From NCBI GenBank assembly GCA_032716605.1, contig CM064492.1, positions 46,159,403 to 46,223,402 of the forward strand: a DNA stretch of 64,000 nt, read 5' to 3'. This stretch comes from Paralithodes platypus. Lineage: Eukaryota; Arthropoda; Malacostraca; Decapoda; Lithodidae. Numbering within the stretch: the first letter of the stretch is position 1; every line of letters begins with the position of its first letter. Under the pieces are notes generated by a model, which was not told the DNA's origin, did no database searches, and was given only the letters and a program-made list of their open reading frames with translations. Shown here piece by piece: positions 10,284 to 20,972 of this stretch. The translations under genes and the position numbers were made by a program.

Positions 10284-10820
10284 AATAAAGTAGGGCGGGT
10301 GCCCAACTCCGAAAGGAGTTGAAGTAGGGGAGCTATCCCCCCGCCAAAGGCGGCTTTCTAGGGCCTTTCCTAGCTGATGCTGAGAGGATTGGGTTCTAGT
10401 CATGTGGTGATGGGCTGGTCTATCAGAGTGAGAGCTGAGCGATCTCTGCCATACCCATAGCTTCTGTTCCTTTTACTTATACAGGTATATCTTCTAGATC
10501 TCAAGTGACGGCGTCTTTTCCGTGGATCGACCTCCTTACTGCCAACCTAAAAGTTGGCAGATTGGGAGCCAAAGCGTCACATTTTTCCCTTGCCCCTCAA
10601 CTTTCCCTTCATAATTGCTGAGGGGCACAGGGCCTTGGGTGGGGCTTTGGTTTCCCGGGCGTTTCCGCGCCCTCCTCAGCTCCCTGCCTTAGAGTGGCTT
10701 CGGTCACCTGGGTTTTGTTAGTGGTAAGCAGGGAGGGTTTTGTGGGGGGCGCTCTATGGCCTTGGCCTTGCTCGGGACCTTGGGGCTGTTCGGCCAGGCA
10801 GCCTGGGGAACAACAACAAC
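10284..10820 (+). mobile_element. SINE-like element copy 1 with (AAC)n tail (537 bp)
   Basis: It is flanked by a 13-bp duplication AACCGTGAAAAGT (10271-10283 and from 10821, with one extra A) inside the DIRS-A leader. The first 80 bp form a series of short hairpins. The last 80 bp (GGCCTTGGCCTTGCTCGGG then GGGGCTGTTCGGCCAGGCAG) and the AAC tail match the 3' end of the LINE at 24739-30968. Further copies lie at 48322-48503, 49993-50402 and 63488-64000. I see no clear tRNA-type A and B boxes in the head, so the promoter class is unassigned. Confidence 0.8.
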
Positions 10821-10833
10821 AACCGTGAAAAAG

Positions 10834-11375
10834 TTCATATGTCCACAACAGGACCACGAGGGTACACCCGAAATAGATGCCCGAAACACACGACGCAAAA
10901 TACACTGCACTGCGGGCAACCCGCCCAGGACCCTCCTGCTACGCATATCCTAACCTTACTCGATACATCCCGGAGTAAACAAATGAGAAAAAACTCACTA
11001 GGGACGCAACAAATGCGGAACGAGCGGAGCGTGGGGAGGCACGTCCGGGTCGGTTGAGCGCAGAGCAGAGAAGGAAGAATGACGCCTGAGTCAGCGTCTG
11101 GTCAAAGATCCACACAAGTACATCCACGAGTATATGGAAAGCTTATGAATAGTTATTCTTATTTTGTTTTTGTTTTTTATTTGTTACAAAGTTTTTTCGT
11201 AGTGAGAACCCAATTTCATAATGACTGAACCATGAGTGAGGTTGCGTGCGCTCATGATGAAGGCTCCTCAATTTTTTATGCTCTGCGCGGTAGATTCAAA
11301 ACTACGGCGGATGAGTGTTTGAAGAGGGTTCCTTATGTAATAGGCATAATCGTCAATGATGGAGGGGCCACTAAT
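10834..11375 (-). other. DIRS-A 5' leader end and internal repeat of the ITR unit
   Basis: No gene is visible. About 11070-11380 repeats, in direct orientation, most of the 485-bp ITR unit (landmarks AAGCTTATGAATAGTTATTC and GGCATAATCGTCAATGATGG). The same block ends DIRS-C at 46360. An internal copy of terminal sequence near one end resembles the internal complementary region of DIRS elements, although that assignment is inference. Confidence 0.5.
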
Positions 11376-12007
11376 AAATATCTTTTTTACAAAGTATGAA
11401 TACTATGTGGTTGTTTGATTATCTGCTTTTGCTAGAGTTATGATATGATTACGAATGTCCCCCTCCAGTCTTAGATATCAGGCATAATCGTCAATGATGA
11501 AGGGGCCACTAATAAATTATAGGTTTGACTCCTGTAAGGAGATAAAGAAAACCTAATATTTAGTAGTGGCCCCGTAATCATTGACGACTGGGGCCCTCCC
11601 GACCATCCCCTTCCCATTCGTTGATGTATTAAGGATTTTGGTTTACTTGATATGTCAGTGAAGGAAGAATGACGCCTGAAGTCAGTGTCTGGTCAAAGAT
11701 CCACACAAGTACATCCACGAAGTTATGGAAAGCTTATGAATAGTTATTCTTATTTTATTTTTATTTTTTATTTTTTACAAAGTTTTTTCGTAGTGAGTAC
11801 CCAATTTCATAATGACGAACCATGAGTGAGGTTGCGTGCGCTCATGATGAAGGCTCCTCAATTTGTTATGCTCTGCGCGGTAGATTCAAACTACGGTAAA
11901 TGAGTGTTTGAAGAGGGTGCCTTATGTAATAGGCATAATCGTCAATGATTACGGGGCCACTACTAAATATTAGGTTTTCTTTATCTCCTTACAGGAGTCA
12001 AACCTAT
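11376..12007. repeat. DIRS-A right inverted terminal repeat
   Basis: This is the reverse complement of 138-767 with scattered substitutions, including the terminal hairpin at 11972-12005. DIRS-C lacks this block; it stops at the position equivalent to 11380. Confidence 0.75.
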
Positions 12008-12204
12008 AATATTGCTGGGTGAAAAGATGCCAACTTGTGAATGTGGTGGGAGTTGCACCAAGGGGTAGACCAAGAAAGATGTGGGATCATGTCATATGAT
12101 CTGATATTAAATTATAAAAAAAAATTACAAGTGAGGCAGCTAATTGGAATGCTGCCATTAGGGAGACTGAAACTGCATCTCCTGTGGATGATACTGTCTT
12201 TAAG
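12008..12204 (+). pseudogene. 3' fragment of a LINE related to 46815-48755
   Basis: Translation gives the broken C-terminal tail GVAPRGRPRKMWDHV, then ITSEAANWNAAIRETE. The LINE at 46815-48755 ends on its own strand with a similar tail (LTSEAAL..., NAAIR). It lacks RT and is abruptly joined to the DIRS-A end, so it is a 5'-truncated copy or the target into which DIRS-A inserted. Confidence 0.5.
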
Positions 12205-12214
12205 CTTATGTATG

Positions 12215-12215
<1 letters not shown>

Positions 12216-12251
<36 letters not shown>

Positions 12252-13822
12252 TGCCTGATGCCGTGATCCCCGAAGGGGTGGCTACGAACGAACCGCCCCC
12301 ATGCACCTCTGTTCCCAGTCAGTTGATGCCCCTCCTCCCAACCAGCACCGCCTTCATTCATATACTTCCTCAATCCATCCTTCCACCTCTCCTTCAGTGC
12401 ACCTCTCCCTCTCTGTCCTTCCACCTCGCTCTCGTACACCCTCTTAGTCAGTCTCTCATTTTCCATACGTTCCATATGGCCGAACCATCTCAAGTTGTTC
12501 CTTTTCACACTTTCCAGCACATCTACCTCCACACCACACCTCCTTCTTACTTCCTCATTCGTCTGTCTATCCCTCCATGTAACTCCGCACGCACTTCTCA
12601 AGTAACTCATTTCCACTGCTCTCACTCATGGTCTGAGTCTCTTCCCGATCGTCCATGCTTCGCTTCCGTAAGTTAGTGTCGGGATTACCACACTGTCATG
12701 CAAGGACTTCTTCACTTCCATACTGACCACCCTATTTCTTGTTACTGCTTTCAACGTTCCTACAACCCTCTTTCCCTGTTGCACCCTCTCCCGCACCTCC
12801 TCATCTACAGTCCCATCTTTACTTAACACACTGCCCAGATACTTAAAAGAGCTGACGATCTCCATAGCCCGACCGTTCAACTAAACCTCACACTCTATGA
12901 CTTCACCCTTTTCGAGGACCATAACCTTGCTCTTCCCCGCATTTACATTCAAATTGCGTTTTTCGCACACTGTTCCAAACTCATTTACCAAACCCTGCAG
13001 CTCCCATTCATTATCGCTCATCAGAACTGTATCATCCGCAAACAGCAGTATAGGCAGCTTCCACTCATTTCCCTCCCTTTTCAGCGATACACCAACATCC
13101 ACTTCTCTTCCAAGTATTTCTTTCATGACTCCATCCATATATACAGTAAACAACCACAGGGACATCACACACCCCTGTTTCAACCCAACACTCAGGTCAA
13201 AGAACTCGCTCTGCTCGTTCTCCACACGTACTGCCGCCTTTGCACCCTCATACATGCTCTTCACTGTTTTCAGCAACTTGCCATCTACTCCGTATATTCT
13301 AAGTACTTTCCACATGCCTTCTCTATCCACTCTGTCATAGGCCTTCTCCAAGCCCATAAAGGCAACATACACCTTTTGTTGCTTCTCCAGATATTTCTCC
13401 ACAACACAATTCAGGGTAAAAATCTGATCTACACATCCTCTTCCCTTCCTAAAACCTCCCTGCTCGTCGCTTATCCATTTCTCCGTTCTCACTCTCATTC
13501 TCTCACTCACTACCCTACTGTACACTTTCCCTACTACGCTTAAAAGACATATTCCTCGGTGGTTACCACACACTTCTCTCTCCCCTTTGTCCTTATATAG
13601 GGGGACTGTTATGCCAGTCTTCCAGTCATCGGGTGCATTCCCCTTCTCCCATGCTTATTTTCACATTTTCCATACCCATTCGATCACTATCTCCCCACCA
13701 TACCTCAACATTTCCCCACACACACTATCTGTTCCTGGTGCTTTCCCCAACTTCACTCTTTTCATGGCTTCCCACACTTCTGACCTCTGATCCCCACCTC
13801 CTCCTCCACTACTTCTCCTCCT
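12216..13822 (-). mobile_element. LINE-F copy 1, 5'-truncated non-LTR retrotransposon with (ATAG)n tail
   Basis: It is flanked by an 11-bp duplication CTTATGTATGT (12205-12215 and 13823-13833), so the insertion limits are clear. The tail is a TATC microsatellite on the plus strand. The RT palm is visible on the minus strand: GGFRKGRGCVDQIFTL, LEKAYDRVDREGMW, VGLKQGCVMSLWLF and the catalytic FADDTVLMS. Downstream come LTYGSEAWTI and NLRWFGHMERM, then the end GDHGIRQ. Two in-frame stops (12881 and 12626) and a frame change near 13580 make it non-functional. The 5' part including any endonuclease is missing. The clade is not assigned. Confidence 0.8.
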
Positions 13823-13833
13823 CTTATGTATGT

Positions 13834-14690
13834 ACGGTAAGTATATGTGTGTACTTCCAGGCTGAACCATGTTTACTTGAATGTTGGTGACAGCAAACCA
13901 CCAGGCTGTGGTGTGGTGCCAGCAACTGGTTTTGGCCACGGTCTGTGCTTTCTTATATATTGTGAGAGAGACAAACAAAGAGTTAGTTTGTGTGAGAATA
14001 GTTGAAGGTACAAAAGTAAAAATAAATATGTGTTACCCTATTCCTCCAGGTGCCGTACTGCTGGGTGACAGCAGACCACCAGGCTGTGGTTTGGTGCCGG
14101 CAGCTGGTGTTGGCCACCGTCCGTGCTCTCTTCGACTGTTTGGACCTCCATACACACAAGGTCACCACCAACCGTACCCTCATTCTCGACGTCTTCAATT
14201 ATCACCTGAAAAATGTTTGTAGCTACATGTTCCGTATTAATTCAACCCCTATTTCCTAAATTTGACCAAACTTAATAATCCTATCTATTTATTGCCAGAT
14301 GCCTTGTTTCCTGAGGGGAATCACCTCCATACACCTGTATCACCCATTAGCCAGAGCCCACCACCACCCACTCACCCAACACCACTTTCACTCGTATACC
14401 TCGTATTGCTGGTTGGTGAGGACGCCCATCATCCACATTCTTTGACCATTGTATCAGAGAATGCATCTTTGCTGGAAAGTGTAATAGATCATTGACCAGT
14501 TACACTTTATAGGTTCATGTCAAATTGATTGACAGTATAGCCCAAGGCACCAGTAAAGATGTACAGCCCTGTAGTGCCATCAGTTATGGCAGAGAGCTTA
14601 AGGGGAGGGCACACCTTGATAGCATATTTTCCTTGAAATCCAAATGTTTGCTTATTACTCATTTACATCTAAATTCCTGTGGTATATTTT
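13834..14690. other. Unassigned interval with an imperfect direct repeat
   Basis: No recognisable gene. A block of about 78 bp at 13878-13955 recurs at 14054-14132. Both read CACCAGGCTGTGG, then GGTGCC, then TTGGCCACSGTC. Both translate to a similar peptide (AVVWC, QLVLATV). The repeat spacing is about 176 bp. The rest shows nothing I can identify. Confidence 0.4.
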
Positions 14691-15381
14691 ATAGGTTTGA
14701 GTCCCGGAGGGAAGAAGGAAAACCTAATATTTAGTAGTGGCCCCGAAATCATTAACGATATGCCTATTAATATATAATAGCTCTCTTTCAAGCACCCGCG
14801 GTCAGCTTGTTTGAAACACTCGCCGCAGGGGAAAGAGTACTAACAATAATAATAATAATAATAATAATATGCTGGTGCTGTATTTTATTTGTTAGAGGGC
14901 CAATTCTCCAAGTGGATTCACGAGCGCTCACATTAACTTAAATTTTTCCATTTCAACAAAACAAAAACAAAAAAACATTAAAGCTTATAGTCATCAACAT
15001 CATAAGTGTAACGCTAATTCTCTTATGGAATCGTCTTTATGATTGGGTACTCACTACGAAAAAACTTTGTAAAAAAGAAAAAAGAAAAATTAACTTAAAT
15101 TTTTTTATATTAAGGCTTTCCAACTCGTGGATGTCTTTTGTGGATTCTACCCGAGACGCTGAACCCAGCAACGCCATTCCTTCTTCAATGACATATCAAG
15201 ACTACCCGAGACTCTGAACCCAGCGACGCCATTCCTTCTTCAATGACATATCAAGATTAAACTCAAGACATCAACGAATGGGAAGGGGATGGAAGGGAGG
15301 GCCCTACATCGTCAATGATTTCGGGGCCACTACTAAATATTAGGTTTTCCTTCTTCCCTCCGGGACTCAAACCTATAATTT
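14691..15381. repeat. DIRS-B left terminal repeat unit (691 bp)
   Basis: It has inverted ends: ATAGGTTTGAGTCCC at 14691, and GGGACTCAAACCTAT ending near 15377. The hairpin at 14693-14725 has outer AGGTTT/AAACCT and inner TCCC/GGGA. An (AAT)n microsatellite at about 14842-14868 and a duplicated GACTCTGAACCCAGC stretch near 15160 and 15210 make it longer than the 485-bp unit of DIRS-A. Confidence 0.65.
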
Positions 15382-15979
15382 ATTAGTGGCCCCTCCATCA
15401 TTGACGATATGCCTGATATCTCAAGTCTGGAGAGGGACATTCGTGACAATATCTACACCACTAACAAACTACCATAGGTAGAGAAAAAGAACCATATAAC
15501 AATCTTCAGTCTTTATTGTTTACATACAATAATATAGAAAATGGAAAGAAAAGCAGTGCGTTACTTCGAAGAAGACCTGCTTATAAGTAACCATACAGGT
15601 ACATATGTTAAAGAATATCACATTGAGATTCAATAAAAACAAATGTTTTCCAAGAACATTCTTTTATTCCTGTCCAATATTGTATAGGCACAAATAAATA
15701 ATTTGATTTTATCCTATGTCCTTAAAATTAATTTGTACATACTATATATTTTGTACAATTTATACTTAATATCCTATAGTTGCAACTATTACAGATATCT
15801 TACAAAAAATAAAATTTTGAGCTGTATAACCAGCTCGACTTATCAAGTATCACAGCTCGTGAACTTATCACATAGTCCGGCGGAGGGTCTAGGGGTCTTG
15901 AGCTCTCCAGCACCCCCCCCCCCCCCCCCCTCTTTTTCACCATTAAGATCAAACTTAACTTTAGTAGCACATAGACCAA
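15382..15979 (-). other. DIRS-B 3' untranslated region
   Basis: No gene is visible. It contains the second ITR module, A+T-rich sequence shared with DIRS-D (57063-57630), and the C18 run (15913-15930), which is a G run just downstream of YR on the element strand. Confidence 0.5.
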
Positions 15980-16960
15980 CTAGACCCTCTGGCGCAAGGC
16001 CACACAGGTAAATTTTGGTTTATCCAAAGCCACAGATAGGTATCGCGTCATGAAAGTATGTTTGGAAGCCCACAACTTAGTGTTAACTATGTCATCAATT
16101 GAATAATTATGCAAGAAGCGTAATGAGACTGCCCACTTCCTGATGTCGTGGGCCCTTCCCACTACACCAGGATTACTTTCACGAATTAGATCTACGAGTA
16201 AAGAAGGCAATTTTCTTCTCGTAACGCGAGTACCTGTATTATTGATCCAAAAGGCTCCCTGCTGATGGGGCTGGGAAACCCTCATAAACTTTATTAAAGC
16301 TTGAACAGGGCATAAGACATGGTGTGTACTCCCACGTTTAAGCGCCGGGACTGTAACTCAGAAAAAACATGATCACTATGTTTGTTCTAAGTAGCAACAA
16401 ACGTGGGAGATGGAGCAATTTGTACATTATCATTTAGTCTCCCAAACCTGAGGCAATTAGGTTCGTTGCTCATCGCCGCCAGCTCAGACACCCTGTTACC
16501 TGTGGCCAAAGCCTTAAGGAACACAGCCTTCTTTAACAGTGAGTCAAAATCCGACGCATGATTATACTAGCGCGAATGAAGCAAAGACAAAGCTTTGTCA
16601 AGTGACCAGGTAGGCATGAGCTGACGGGATGGTGGGCGAAGCTAGAAACATGCCCTCATGAACCCTTTCTCCTCTGCCTGCGGTATAGATAGCCTTGGTA
16701 GGTCAAAAAAGGGAGTTCTAATAGAAGACAAATGATTCTTCAGTGTAACTACAGAAAGGCATTTTTGTTCAAACATATAGTCCAAGTACTTGAAAACCAA
16801 AGCTACTGATGCGTCAGTTTGCGCCGTTTCTACTATCCAGGTTGTGAAAGACTTCCAATGCGATTGATATTGTCTCCTGGTAGACATAGTATACTGATTA
16901 GGGAATTTATTAGTAACGCTCTCTCCATTTGGCATTTTGAATGTGTCCAAAAAGGCAAAA
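15980..16960 (-). pseudogene. Tyrosine recombinase of DIRS-B
   Basis: All catalytic landmarks are present: ATGNRVSELAAMSN (Arg, about 16490), AHDIRKW (His and Arg, about 16150) and MTRYLSVALD (Tyr, about 16040). The SAM-like region RRQYQSHWKSFTTW lies at about 16870, in the same frame as the upstream RNase H because of a local indel. Stops after GFMRACF (16642), inside the core domain and near 16390 break the protein. The end, CVALRQRV, is shared with DIRS-A (CIALRQRV) and DIRS-D. Confidence 0.8.
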
Positions 16961-17778
16961 GTCAGCGAGGTCTTTAGGTTGCCAATTGTCTCCAAGTGGA
17001 AGTACGAGATCGGGAGTGACACCGGGTTCTCGCACCACATATTCAACTGGTGGTACCACACCTGAGCCGGCCATAGAGGCGCGATCATCGAGACTAAGCC
17101 CCGGTAACCCTGTAGTTTGTGAACTACCTGACACCTGAGTGAAGCGTCTGGAGGCGGAAAAAGATAAATGGAATCCCACTTGTTCCAGTCCTTCAACAAT
17201 GCGTCTGGACCCCCCGCCGAAGCCATTCCCCGGCGGGTTAGGTAGAGAGGAAGCCTGTGGTTTTCCTCGGACGCAAAGAGATCCACTTGTGGACGGTATG
17301 GCTCTGCAATCATCTGGTTGAAGATGTTTTGCTTGATTGCCCATTCTACTTTGGTGCTATGTCGCCGGGATAGAGCGTCTGCCCAGACGTTCGCTACGCC
17401 TGGGAGGTATGATGTATGGAGATGAATATTCAGCTCTTCGCCCAGAACAAAAATCTCTTCTGACAACTCTAGCATCTTCCGAGACCTCGTTGACCCTTGC
17501 TTTTGAATGCAGGACACCGCATTCAAATTATCCATTCGAAACGCTACTGATTTCCCCCACAAGGAGGAGCCGTGAGTTTGAAGGAAAAACAAAGAGACTA
17601 AGAGCTCTTGCTCGTTGATATGAAAATTCTCGGTTCGGGACCATAGACCCTGACCCTGATGGTCTAGGCTCGACTGATAACCCCAGCCTATTGTCCCTGA
17701 AGTATCTGTGTCTACCCATACCGTAGGTGGGGGAGAAGCCCACATCATTATTGAGTGCAACATTTCTGTTGGAAGCAT
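16642..17778 (-). CDS. RNase H plus YR N-terminus, DIRS-B (379-codon open frame)
   Basis: The RNase H motifs are complete: VWVDTDTSGTIGWGYQS, HINEQELLVSLFFLQ, AFRMDNLNAVSCIQKQGS and YLPGVANVWADALSR. The connector PQVDLFASEENHRLPLYLT and the recombinase N-terminal region NQYTMSTRRQYQSHW follow in the same frame. In DIRS-A the equivalent proteins sit in different frames. A base change near 16935-16945 fuses them here. The frame starts within a block that duplicates the RNase H start already encoded just upstream. Not a functional gene by itself. Confidence 0.7.
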   Translation of the reverse strand: MLPTEMLHSIMMWASPPPTVWVDTDTSGTIGWGYQSSLDHQGQGLWSRTENFHINEQELLVSLFFLQTHGSSLWGKSVAFRMDNLNAVSCIQKQGSTRSRKMLELSEEIFVLGEELNIHLHTSYLPGVANVWADALSRRHSTKVEWAIKQNIFNQMIAEPYRPQVDLFASEENHRLPLYLTRRGMASAGGPDALLKDWNKWDSIYLFPPPDASLRCQVVHKLQGYRGLVSMIAPLWPAQVWYHQLNMWCENPVSLPISYFHLETIGNLKTSLTFAFLDTFKMPNGESVTNKFPNQYTMSTRRQYQSHWKSFTTWIVETAQTDASVALVFKYLDYMFEQKCLSVVTLKNHLSSIRTPFFDLPRLSIPQAEEKGFMRACF

Positions 17779-19159
17779 GAGCTTCTAAGAAGAACAGAGG
17801 TACTGATAACTCCCGGTAATTGATGTGGTGGTGTGTGGAGGGTGCCCAAGAACCCTGACTTTGGTGCCCCTCGGATGATTGGTAGCCCCATCCCTTGGAT
17901 GTCGCTGCATCCGTATCTATCCACATTGTGGGAGGTGGCGTCGACCAGGGCATGGCTGACTTCAAAGCCTCTGGAGATACCCAGAAACTGAGAAGTTTGT
18001 GGATGATGGGGGGAATGGTGTGTAGAATGTGAGGTGAGTGAGGGGGAAAAAACATGTTGCCTAGCATTATCAACCTCTTTAGCTTGAGGCGCCCCAAAGG
18101 AATTGTTAATTGCATCCAGTTGAGGGAGCCGATAAGGGACTCCCAAATTCTCCGTGTTATATTGAATGAGTGTAGAACCCGGAACAACTTTGCCCGAAGG
18201 CGCCGGGCATTGGAGGGATTTAGTTGCAACGTGAGAAGTTGGGTGTCCCACATCAGACCTACCCATTCCGCCCTCTGAGTTGGAATCAGGCATGATTTGT
18301 CCACATTTATTTGAAATCCTAGATTTATTACATGTTGACATACTCGGAGCGTGTGGCTGAGACATTGATCCGGGGAGTTGCCCACTACGACCCAATCATC
18401 GAGATAAGTGAGAACGGTTATACCTTCCTTGGCCAGAGGGAGTAGGGCCTGTTTCACAATCTTTGTAAACACTCGGGGAGCTAAATTTAACCCGAATGGA
18501 AGGCGGGTAAACATTACTGCTGAATTCTGGAAGGGTATGGCAAGAAATTGTTGGTATCTTTTCGAGATCGGAATGTGCCAATAGGCATCCTTGAGGTCCA
18601 ACGTTATCAGCCACACGTCCTGACGAAGGATTAGCCGTATCTGAGACACTGTGAGCATGCGAAATTTGAAATTCTGAATGTATTGATTGAGTAAGGAGAG
18701 ATCTATGACTGGTCTCATCTTTGAGCTGTCTCGTTTGGGAACAAGGAACATGCGGGAAAGGAAAATTCTGGTGTCTTTTGGGACTGGCACTAATACCTTC
18801 GACTTCAATAGTTCCTGGATTACTTCTAAGACATTTGGTGAAAGGATAATTGTATTTTTGGGTCTCTGAGTGGAGGGTTGTGAACCCACGCCCAGGACAA
18901 CCCTTTCTTTACTACCCGGCGCGCCCAGGTCCGGGTCGGCCACAATCCCGCTTAGGTTTCCGAGCTTGATATTTAAGGAAGTTAGCTTTGAAAGCAGCAG
19001 AAGAAGGGGACATGAGGAGTGTACTAACTTCCTGCCATGTGGCAATTGACATAAGTCTGTTAGAGAAGATGGGGGAAGAAAGAATGCGTGCTTTAATGTC
19101 TTTAGGTAGGTTACGAGAGAGTTGCAGCCTAAGGTCTTGTCTCGCTCTGACAGCTTCAA
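17528..19159 (-). CDS. Reverse transcriptase of DIRS-B with partial RNase H
   Basis: This is an uninterrupted RT reading frame. Motifs are VPKRDSSKMRPVIDLSLLN, ITLDLKDAYWHIPISKRYQ (first Asp), LPFGLNLAPRVFTKIV, and VLTYLDDWVVVG (catalytic YLDD). It enters RNase H as MWIDTDAATSKGWGYQS and HINYRELSVPLFFLEAH, then leaves frame at about 17775. A second, different RNase H start follows immediately in another frame. RT residues differ from DIRS-A/C far more than the downstream half does, which points to a junction between lineages. The N-terminal region overlaps the gag end at 18912. Confidence 0.8.
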   Translation of the reverse strand: MKLSERDKTLGCNSLVTYLKTLKHAFFLPPSSLTDLCQLPHGRKLVHSSCPLLLLLSKLTSLNIKLGNLSGIVADPDLGAPGSKERVVLGVGSQPSTQRPKNTIILSPNVLEVIQELLKSKVLVPVPKDTRIFLSRMFLVPKRDSSKMRPVIDLSLLNQYIQNFKFRMLTVSQIRLILRQDVWLITLDLKDAYWHIPISKRYQQFLAIPFQNSAVMFTRLPFGLNLAPRVFTKIVKQALLPLAKEGITVLTYLDDWVVVGNSPDQCLSHTLRVCQHVINLGFQINVDKSCLIPTQRAEWVGLMWDTQLLTLQLNPSNARRLRAKLFRVLHSFNITRRIWESLIGSLNWMQLTIPLGRLKLKRLIMLGNMFFPPHSPHILHTIPPIIHKLLSFWVSPEALKSAMPWSTPPPTMWIDTDAATSKGWGYQSSEGHQSQGSWAPSTHHHINYRELSVPLFFLEAHASNRNVALNNDVGFSPTYGMGRHRYFRDNRLGLSVEPRPSGSGSMVPNREFSYQRARALSLFVFPSNSRLLLVGEISSVSNG

Positions 19160-20835
19160 ACAGGGATAATCTAATGTCTCCCCCCAGCATAAGTGAGTTT
19201 GCTAATTGAGCTTTTCGGACTAGAGTTAAAGCGGCTCTAGAATCACTGTTAATAATAGAATCCCCCACTACTCTCATACATTCAGACAGGTGCCTATTTA
19301 GTAGAAAATTAGAAAGAAGCCTATGGGCCTTTTGACGTTTTTGCAGGTCCTTCTCAAGAGAAAACTGGGAGGGGGTAGACAGCAGAGGATCAGTTAGCGG
19401 ACGACAAATTATTTTGGGGCCTCGTAGAAACTCCCAGAAGCTAGTTGGTAGTGAATCGTCAGATCTTATATGACAAGAAGCAAATTTATGGTCCTCATTT
19501 GGAAGCTTACCAGTGGATCTGTCAGTCAGGGATAAAGCAAATTTTGCCGCCTCTGCTGCCCATTCCAACCACGGACCTTGGTCCACACCTTCTAAGGTAA
19601 ACATGGGAGACTGAGGGTCCGTAGCAACAGTTTTTATCTTTGTAGAACACACTGAGGAAAGTGACTTTATGGCATTATGAGCATCAAGCTTCGAGAAATC
19701 AAACCAAGGCTTCAAGGATTTCATGGCAGAAAATACTGGAGAAGGTTTGTACACAAAAAATTGAATATCACACATGGAAGGGAAAGGAGACACGACCACA
19801 TCCAGCACTCGTCCCTCAGAGTCTTTTGCCCGCAGTTGTTTTAACTCATTTACTTCAACGACCCATGATGGAGGTACCGGGTAAAGCTTAGCGACCCCCG
19901 TCTCCGCACCTTCTGGTGTCAGAGGTCCAATTACTGGTTGCCAAACTCGGGCAGGGCCATACAGCAAAGGCATTGGCTTTTTGGGCAACTCCGGGTCCAC
20001 TTCCAGGGCAACCGGAGTGATCGAGGCTAGGAATAGCCCCGACCTGTCAAGGGTGGAAATTATTGGATTCATTGGTTTAGGAGCACTATGGTCAATTGAC
20101 CCCGAGGGGCGAGGCGGCGTGGTGGTCTTAAACTGTACAGGGACAGGTTGTAAAGGAATAGTTGGCAGCGTAGGGGCCACTAGCCTAGACGACAGCTTAA
20201 CCTGGGGCCTCAGAGACTCTTGTATCTGACTAAATTTAGAATCAATTGCATTCAGCACTTGTGTTTTGAACAAGGTCTCCAACTTGGAGGTAAGCTTATC
20301 AGTCGTAGCTACGGCCGCCCTTTCTACAAGTTCATCAAAAGATAGAATTTCAGTGTCGGAGGACAGGTCTGTTTGCTCCTCACAGGAAGCCGGGGAAGGA
20401 TCAGAGGCATGGGGCCCCCTGTCCTCCGGGTCGGAAAGAACCGGAGCCCCCATCTCTCCGAGGTACTCTGTCCCATCCTGTCCCTCGCTATCATCTACAT
20501 AGTTCACATTAAAATCATCGTAAGGCACCTCCTCCTCCACACTACCTGACGTTTCCGATTGAAAGGGATCGGGCTGGGGTTGTTGTGGTTCTAGTTGTAC
20601 GGGGAGGTCCTGTTCAATAAACTCTGAAAACACTTGTTCCACTGGGGATGATTGTGAGTGATGGACCTCGGCAGTGGTAAAAGGTGGTGGGGTAGGACTC
20701 GTTGATAGGCGCACCGTATCAGCAGTGCTACTAAAAGACACATCTTTATCTAGGTCAAGCTTAACACGTTTGGGGCGAGGACAGTGAGGGGAGGAAGTGT
20801 CTTTTGATTTTGTAGGTATAGACCTCTTTTTTTAG
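18912..20835 (-). pseudogene. gag of DIRS-B
   Basis: The frame is open from about 20835 to 18912, with no ATG in its upstream part; a homopolymer A7 near 20833 probably causes a frameshift. A basic patch PRPKRVKLD resembles a c-Myc-type nuclear signal, and KPKKKR would precede it if the frame were continuous. An acidic Ser/Pro-rich region and predicted helical stretch follow (ERAAVATTDKLTSKLETLF). Then come the DIRS gag blocks KPMPLLYGPARVW, GPWLEWAAEAAKFA and GDIRLSLFEAVRARQDLR. Homology with DIRS-C gag is clear but distant. Confidence 0.7.
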
Positions 20836-20972
20836 GTTTCTGTTGGGGAAGACACAGAGCTTCTAGAGCGTTGGGACGTGAGTTCTTGAATGTTTAAGAA
20901 ATAAACAAAGTCCCTACTGACAATGTTTGGGACTTTTTTCAAAGTTGAGGATATATAAACTTTCACCTCCTC

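Larger units (their letters stand above)
138..12007 (-). mobile_element. DIRS-A, degenerate tyrosine-recombinase retrotransposon
   Basis: On the minus strand the order is leader, zinc-finger/RS-rich gag, reverse transcriptase, RNase H and tyrosine recombinase, which is the DIRS order. Both outer ends begin ATAGGTTTGACTCCTG when read inward, and the outer 630 bp are inverted repeats of one another. Every gene is broken. Removing the insertions at 3613-4091, 5534-7100 and 10284-10820 leaves about 9.3 kb, in line with DIRS-C. AATATT flanks both ends but is palindromic, so I do not claim a target duplication; DIRS elements are not expected to make one. Confidence 0.85.

Noticed and set aside
10369..10395. 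Hammerhead ribozyme core (CTGATG followed by a purine-rich stretch) in the SINE head
   Set aside because: The residue after CTGATG is not the required A and no GAAA with matching stems follows.
138..12007. DNA methyltransferase domain, present in some DIRS elements
   Set aside because: I looked between RNase H and YR and after gag in all copies and saw no DPPY-type motif.
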